A stretch of 64,000 nt of DNA, taken from assembly GCA_000963575.1 (NCBI GenBank), contig CP011077.1, positions 2,108,001 to 2,172,000 of the forward strand, written 5' to 3'. The notes under the pieces were generated by a model. That model saw only the letters and a program-made list of their open reading frames with translations. It was not told the origin of the DNA and ran no database searches. Position numbers and translations under genes: made by a program. The stretch is from Klebsiella michiganensis. Its GTDB lineage: Bacteria > Pseudomonadota > Gammaproteobacteria > Enterobacterales > Enterobacteriaceae. Positions 60,587 through 64,000 of this stretch are shown here, piece after piece (within the stretch, counting starts at the first letter, position 1; each line of letters opens with the position of its first letter).

Positions 60587-61401
60587 AACGGTGCCTGTCA
60601 GCCATGCTGATCTTCTCGTCGTTCAGCGTTAGCGCGGCGTTGCCCCAAACGCCGCTGGAGCCGGTATATCATCAGCTGTTTAACCAGCGGGATGACCTTG
60701 CCAACCGCCAGTTGATTGATGTCTGGCCCCGGCTGAACAGTGAGACACAGCGACAGGCCTGGAAAGATGCGCTGAATGCAGTGGTCAGCCAGCAATGCGG
60801 GAAAGATCTCTCTCCGGCGGTGCCTGAGTGGCTTGAGGACTTAACGTTAACGTTGATGCAGCGTGATATGCCGCTTAACCGAATTTATCGCATTAGCCTG
60901 AGCGGGAAGAGTCCGCGCCGTGACCTGAACGTTGCCCTGACGCTCCCTGATGGCAAAAAAGCGTTTGCCAAAATGCGGGTGCAATATGAAGCGGCCGGCG
61001 AATTTCGGATCGAAAGTGAAGAGTTTAATCAGCCGCTGAGCGAAGGCGTTTATAGGCTGACCGTTTCGAGCGATGGGCAACAATGGCAGCAGCCACTGGC
61101 GCTTCAGGGCCTGGGAGGCTTGAGCCGGATCCAGCTTCACGGTCATGCCATCACGCTGGACGCGCCACGGGTCGCCTCCTCATGTCCTGAGCCGTGGCTT
61201 GAGCAGACGCTGCTTAACCGGAGCGACTATAGCCAGATTTGGTGGGTACGAAACGACAAACTGGCCCTGATTCCCTGGCCTTCGAAGCCAGCCGACAGCG
61301 TATGGGCCACGATTGCCGTGGTAAGTGCTGAAAATCGGGGAAGCGTGGCGGTAAGAGTCGAGCACCGGTTCGCCGGCCCGCTGGCGACGATGAAACATTA
61401 A
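60583..61401 (+). CDS. DUF2861-like periplasmic protein, VxrC-like
   Basis: 272 aa with a signal peptide (CLSAMLIFSSFSVSAALP). The body has no catalytic motif I can name; the N-terminal YHQLFNQRDDLANRQLIDVW and overall length fit DUF2861, the family of VxrC encoded in vxrABC. The ATG overlaps the response regulator by 4 nt. It probably senses or transmits the envelope signal; this is inference. Confidence 0.65.
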   Translation: MKRCLSAMLIFSSFSVSAALPQTPLEPVYHQLFNQRDDLANRQLIDVWPRLNSETQRQAWKDALNAVVSQQCGKDLSPAVPEWLEDLTLTLMQRDMPLNRIYRISLSGKSPRRDLNVALTLPDGKKAFAKMRVQYEAAGEFRIESEEFNQPLSEGVYRLTVSSDGQQWQQPLALQGLGGLSRIQLHGHAITLDAPRVASSCPEPWLEQTLLNRSDYSQIWWVRNDKLALIPWPSKPADSVWATIAVVSAENRGSVAVRVEHRFAGPLATMKH

Positions 61402-61490
61402 GCGCGACAACGCTATCCTGACATTCCTCTGACAATCGATGCCCGCACACCGGCAATACTGCTGCCTCTTCCGTTACTGAGGTATTTGCC

Positions 61491-62678
61491 ATGAAACTCA
61501 AAGCACTTTTTGCGGGGCTGGCGCTTCTCTCCACCTCCGCCCTGGCCAGCGACAGCATCACTTTTTGGAATTCGCCACAGCACGGCGGGAACAGCTTTAA
61601 CCGCCAGCCGCCCGATGAAGCCTATTTCTCAGCCCTCAAAGGCTACGGTGCCAGTTGGGTACGGCTCTCCTGGGATAAATGGCACCCGGAACGGCGTGAT
61701 TTTTTGTTGGGCAATGCCGACAATTATCAGGGCCTGATGAAACAGGATCTGCTCACGCTCAAAGAGACTCTGGCGCGTGCCAATGCCGCCGGGCTTAAAG
61801 TGGTGATTACGCCGCTTTCGCTACCCGGTATGCGCTGGGCACAAAACAATGAGGGTCGGTTTGACGATCGGCTGTGGCAGGATAAACGCTACTGGCGGCA
61901 AAGCGCACAGTTCTGGCGCGATCTCGCCGGGCAGCTAAAAGATAACCCGGCGATTGCCGCCTACAACCTGATTAATGAACCTGCCCCGGAGAAACGGGCG
62001 GGTCTGCCGGAACATGCTTCGCTGGACGAAATGAAGGCCTGGTACAAAAAACACCAGAATACGGCGCGGGATCTGCCAGAGTTCTACCAAACGGTGATCA
62101 AAGCGATTCGCGAAGTAGATAAGACGACGCCCATCATGGTGGATAGCGGCTGGTACGCCGCCGCCGACAGCTTTAGCTACTGGCCTTCAGCCCTGAGCGA
62201 TGATCGCGTGCTTTACAGTTTCCACATGTACGAACCCTACGACGCGACCAGCGCGCCGAACCTGAAACGCCTGAAGCCTTATGTTTATCCCGGCGTCGTC
62301 CCTTTTGGCGGCAAACAGGAAAAATGGAACGGTGAACGGGTGGCCAGCTATTTGCAGCAGCCGTTCTGGTGGGCTAAGCAGCGTGGGGTGGCGCAGAATC
62401 GCATGGTGGCAGGGGAGTTTGGCTGTATGCGTCAGCTGGCCGGATGCCGCCAGTACCTCGAAGATGTCCTCCGCGCGTTGGATAAAACGCAGGCGCACTG
62501 GGCATTCTATAGCTTTCGCGAAGACGCCTGGGACGGCATGGATTATGAACTGGGGACAAGCAAAGTGCCCTGGTCGTACTGGCAGGCGATTGATGAGCAT
62601 AAGCCGGACACTTTACCGCGGCACGCCACGCCCGAGTTTGAGCCAATTAGCCGTCGTCTGGGGCTGTCTTTCCGTTGA
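61491..62678 (+). CDS. GH5-family glycoside hydrolase, exported
   Basis: 395 aa with signal peptide (ALFAGLALLSTSALAS). TIM-barrel of glycoside hydrolase family 5: acid/base Glu in NLINEP (about residue 163), nucleophile Glu in VAGEFGCM. Upstream YGASWVRLSWDKWHPER matches the N-terminal barrel strand of endoglucanase-like enzymes. Substrate unknown; cellulose, mannan or other glycan. It lies 89 bp after the VxrC-like gene in the same direction, so it may be part of the same regulon. Confidence 0.8.
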   Translation: MKLKALFAGLALLSTSALASDSITFWNSPQHGGNSFNRQPPDEAYFSALKGYGASWVRLSWDKWHPERRDFLLGNADNYQGLMKQDLLTLKETLARANAAGLKVVITPLSLPGMRWAQNNEGRFDDRLWQDKRYWRQSAQFWRDLAGQLKDNPAIAAYNLINEPAPEKRAGLPEHASLDEMKAWYKKHQNTARDLPEFYQTVIKAIREVDKTTPIMVDSGWYAAADSFSYWPSALSDDRVLYSFHMYEPYDATSAPNLKRLKPYVYPGVVPFGGKQEKWNGERVASYLQQPFWWAKQRGVAQNRMVAGEFGCMRQLAGCRQYLEDVLRALDKTQAHWAFYSFREDAWDGMDYELGTSKVPWSYWQAIDEHKPDTLPRHATPEFEPISRRLGLSFR

Positions 62679-62804
62679 GATATGCGTTACATCATGGCGA
62701 TGAAATGCAAATTTTTTGAATCATATTTGCTAATTCAATGTCGGCAGTCCGCTTTATTATGCTATGTTTTTTCTGTGAAATTCCCATAGCGGCAATGAGG
62801 CAGG
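62679..62804. promoter_or_regulatory. Upstream region of paaX
   Basis: AT-rich 126-bp gap with TATGCTATG (near 62758) as a possible -10. The PaaX gene is usually autoregulated in the paa cluster. No specific operator could be placed. Confidence 0.4.
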
Positions 62805-63731
62805 ATGAGCAGCAAACTCGACAACTTTATTCAGCAGGCCGTCAGCGCGGTGCCCATCAGCGGCACGTCGCTGATTGTCTCTTTGTACGGCGATGCGCTG
62901 GCCCATCGCGGGGGTGAAATCTGGCTGGGTAGCCTGGCGGCGATGCTGGAACCCCTGGGATTCGGCGAGCGCTTTGTGCGAACGTCGCTTTTTCGACTCA
63001 ATAAAGAAGGCTGGCTGGACGTGGAGCGAGTGGGGCGCCGCAGCTTTTATCGCCTGACTGACACAGGCCAGAGAATGTCCCGCCGTGCGGAGTCGAAAAT
63101 TTATCGAGCCGGGCAGCCCACCTGGGACGGAAAGTGGCTGTTGCTGCTTTCCGAAGGGCTGGAGAAAACCACGCTGCAGCAGGTGAAAAAACAGCTTATC
63201 TGGCAGGGTTTTGGGGCGCTCGCGCCTAACCTGATGGCTTCCCCCTCACAAAACCTCGCGGACATCCAAAGCCTGCTCCACGAGGCGGGCGTCGCTGAAC
63301 AGGTCATTTGTTTTGAGGCTGAATCACCGCTGCAAACGTCTCGCGCAGCGCTCAGGTCCCGGGTGGAAGAGTGCTGGCTGCTGACCGACAAAAACGAACG
63401 TTACGCTGAATTTATCAACTCTTTCCGTCCGCTTCTGCCGCTGCTGCGCGAGGCGGGAAGCGATGAGCTGACGCCGCAGCGCTGTTTTCAAATTCAGCTG
63501 CTGTTGATTCACTTCTACCGCCGCGTCGTGCTGAAAGATCCGCTGCTGCCGGATGAACTGTTGCCCCCGCACTGGCTGGGGCAAAACGCCCGACAGCTGT
63601 GTATCAATATCTATCAGCGGGTCGCCGCCGGGTCACTGGCTTACGTCAGCGAGCTGGGTGAAACCTCGGTGGGTGAGCTGCCCGCCCCGGTCAGCGCTTA
63701 CCACAAGCGATTCGGTGGACTCACCGCCTAA
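62805..63731 (+). CDS. paaX: PaaX, repressor of phenylacetate degradation
   Basis: 308 aa. N-terminal winged helix (SLYGDALAHRGGEIWLGSLA, and the FRTSLFRLNKEGWL-like segment) followed by the PaaX C-terminal domain. It represses the paa catabolic genes and is released by phenylacetyl-CoA. Followed by paaY 15 bp downstream, as in E. coli. Confidence 0.92.
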   Translation: MSSKLDNFIQQAVSAVPISGTSLIVSLYGDALAHRGGEIWLGSLAAMLEPLGFGERFVRTSLFRLNKEGWLDVERVGRRSFYRLTDTGQRMSRRAESKIYRAGQPTWDGKWLLLLSEGLEKTTLQQVKKQLIWQGFGALAPNLMASPSQNLADIQSLLHEAGVAEQVICFEAESPLQTSRAALRSRVEECWLLTDKNERYAEFINSFRPLLPLLREAGSDELTPQRCFQIQLLLIHFYRRVVLKDPLLPDELLPPHWLGQNARQLCINIYQRVAAGSLAYVSELGETSVGELPAPVSAYHKRFGGLTA

Positions 63732-63745
63732 AATAAGGAGCCCGT

Positions 63746-64000
63746 ATGTCCATTTATCAGATTGATGGCCTCACGCCTGTCGTCCCGGAAGACAGCTACG
63801 TCCACCCGACGGCGGTGCTGATCGGCGACGTTATTCTCGGACACCGCGTCTACATCGGCCCCAATGCCAGCCTGCGCGGGGACTTTGGGCGGATTATCGT
63901 TGAGGATGGCGCCAATGTGCAGGACAACTGCGTGATGCACGGTTTTCCTGAGCAGGACACCGTTGTGGAACAGGACGGTCACATCGGCCACGGGGCCATT
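63746..64000 (+). CDS. paaY: PaaY, hexapeptide-repeat thioesterase-like protein (cut by window end)
   Basis: 85 codons are visible from ATG 63746, with AAGGAG upstream. Left-handed beta-helix hexapeptide repeats of the gamma-carbonic-anhydrase class (IGDVILGHRVYIGPNASLRG, then DNCVMHGFPEQD). PaaY is a thioesterase that relieves phenylacetyl-CoA-derived dead-end intermediates. The 3' end lies beyond the window. Confidence 0.9.
   Translation, partial: MSIYQIDGLTPVVPEDSYVHPTAVLIGDVILGHRVYIGPNASLRGDFGRIIVEDGANVQDNCVMHGFPEQDTVVEQDGHIGHGAI

Overview
The window looks like a chromosomal segment of a non-Escherichia member of the Enterobacteriaceae. The evidence is a budRABC acetoin/2,3-butanediol operon, a paaXY end, and a long block (about 27.9-52.3 kb) that keeps the E. 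coli gene order tqsA, mdtJI, ydgD, ydgU, asr, ynfM, ynfL, mlc, bioD2, clcB, dmsD, ynfE-like, ynfD, ynfC. A Cedecea/Enterobacter-like genome is my best guess, by inference only. No phage, insertion sequence, CRISPR array, rRNA or tRNA was seen.

Region by region. (1) 0-9.5 kb is accessory DNA: a cut-off O-methyltransferase, a D-serine dehydratase-like enzyme and a metallo-beta-lactamase-fold hydrolase with their LysR regulators, a glutathione peroxidase followed by a relic of a duplicated LysR gene, a 2-hydroxyacid dehydrogenase, an AT-rich group of three small genes that includes an Imm63-type immunity gene, and a YCII-family pseudogene. (2) 9.5-11.6 kb carries mesX-mesD, a folate-independent methionine synthase pair. 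(3) 11.8-18.6 kb has an RND efflux pair with its TetR repressor and two matching operators, then a MerR-controlled old-yellow-enzyme gene. (4) 18.6-27.8 kb has budR/budABC, a divergent Kup potassium transporter, smvA-smvR with a tandem operator, and an esterase. (5) 27.9-52.3 kb is the conserved block with insertions: a CHASE4-GGDEF-EAL protein, an exported ClpP-like peptidase and a second RodA; an M32 carboxypeptidase; and the OsmU osmoprotectant ABC operon with an extra small lipoprotein gene. The Tat-dependent DMSO-reductase-type operon here has only the catalytic subunit and its chaperone DmsD. (6) 52.3-58.5 kb is a fructose/tagatose-type PTS cluster: EIIA-HPr, EIIBC, phosphosugar kinase, class II aldolase, a DeoR regulator and a second PfkB kinase. 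(7) 58.5-62.7 kb is a VxrABC-like two-component system with a GH5 glycosidase. (8) 62.8 kb to the end is paaX and the start of paaY.

Two genes under 35 codons were found by reading: the mdtU-like leader peptide upstream of mdtJI, and ydgU. Regulatory sites read directly include MerR, TetR and Mlc-type operators, an RstA-like box in front of asr, and repeated elements at LysR and DeoR loci. Identifications rest on recalled family features and motifs; no database search was run.
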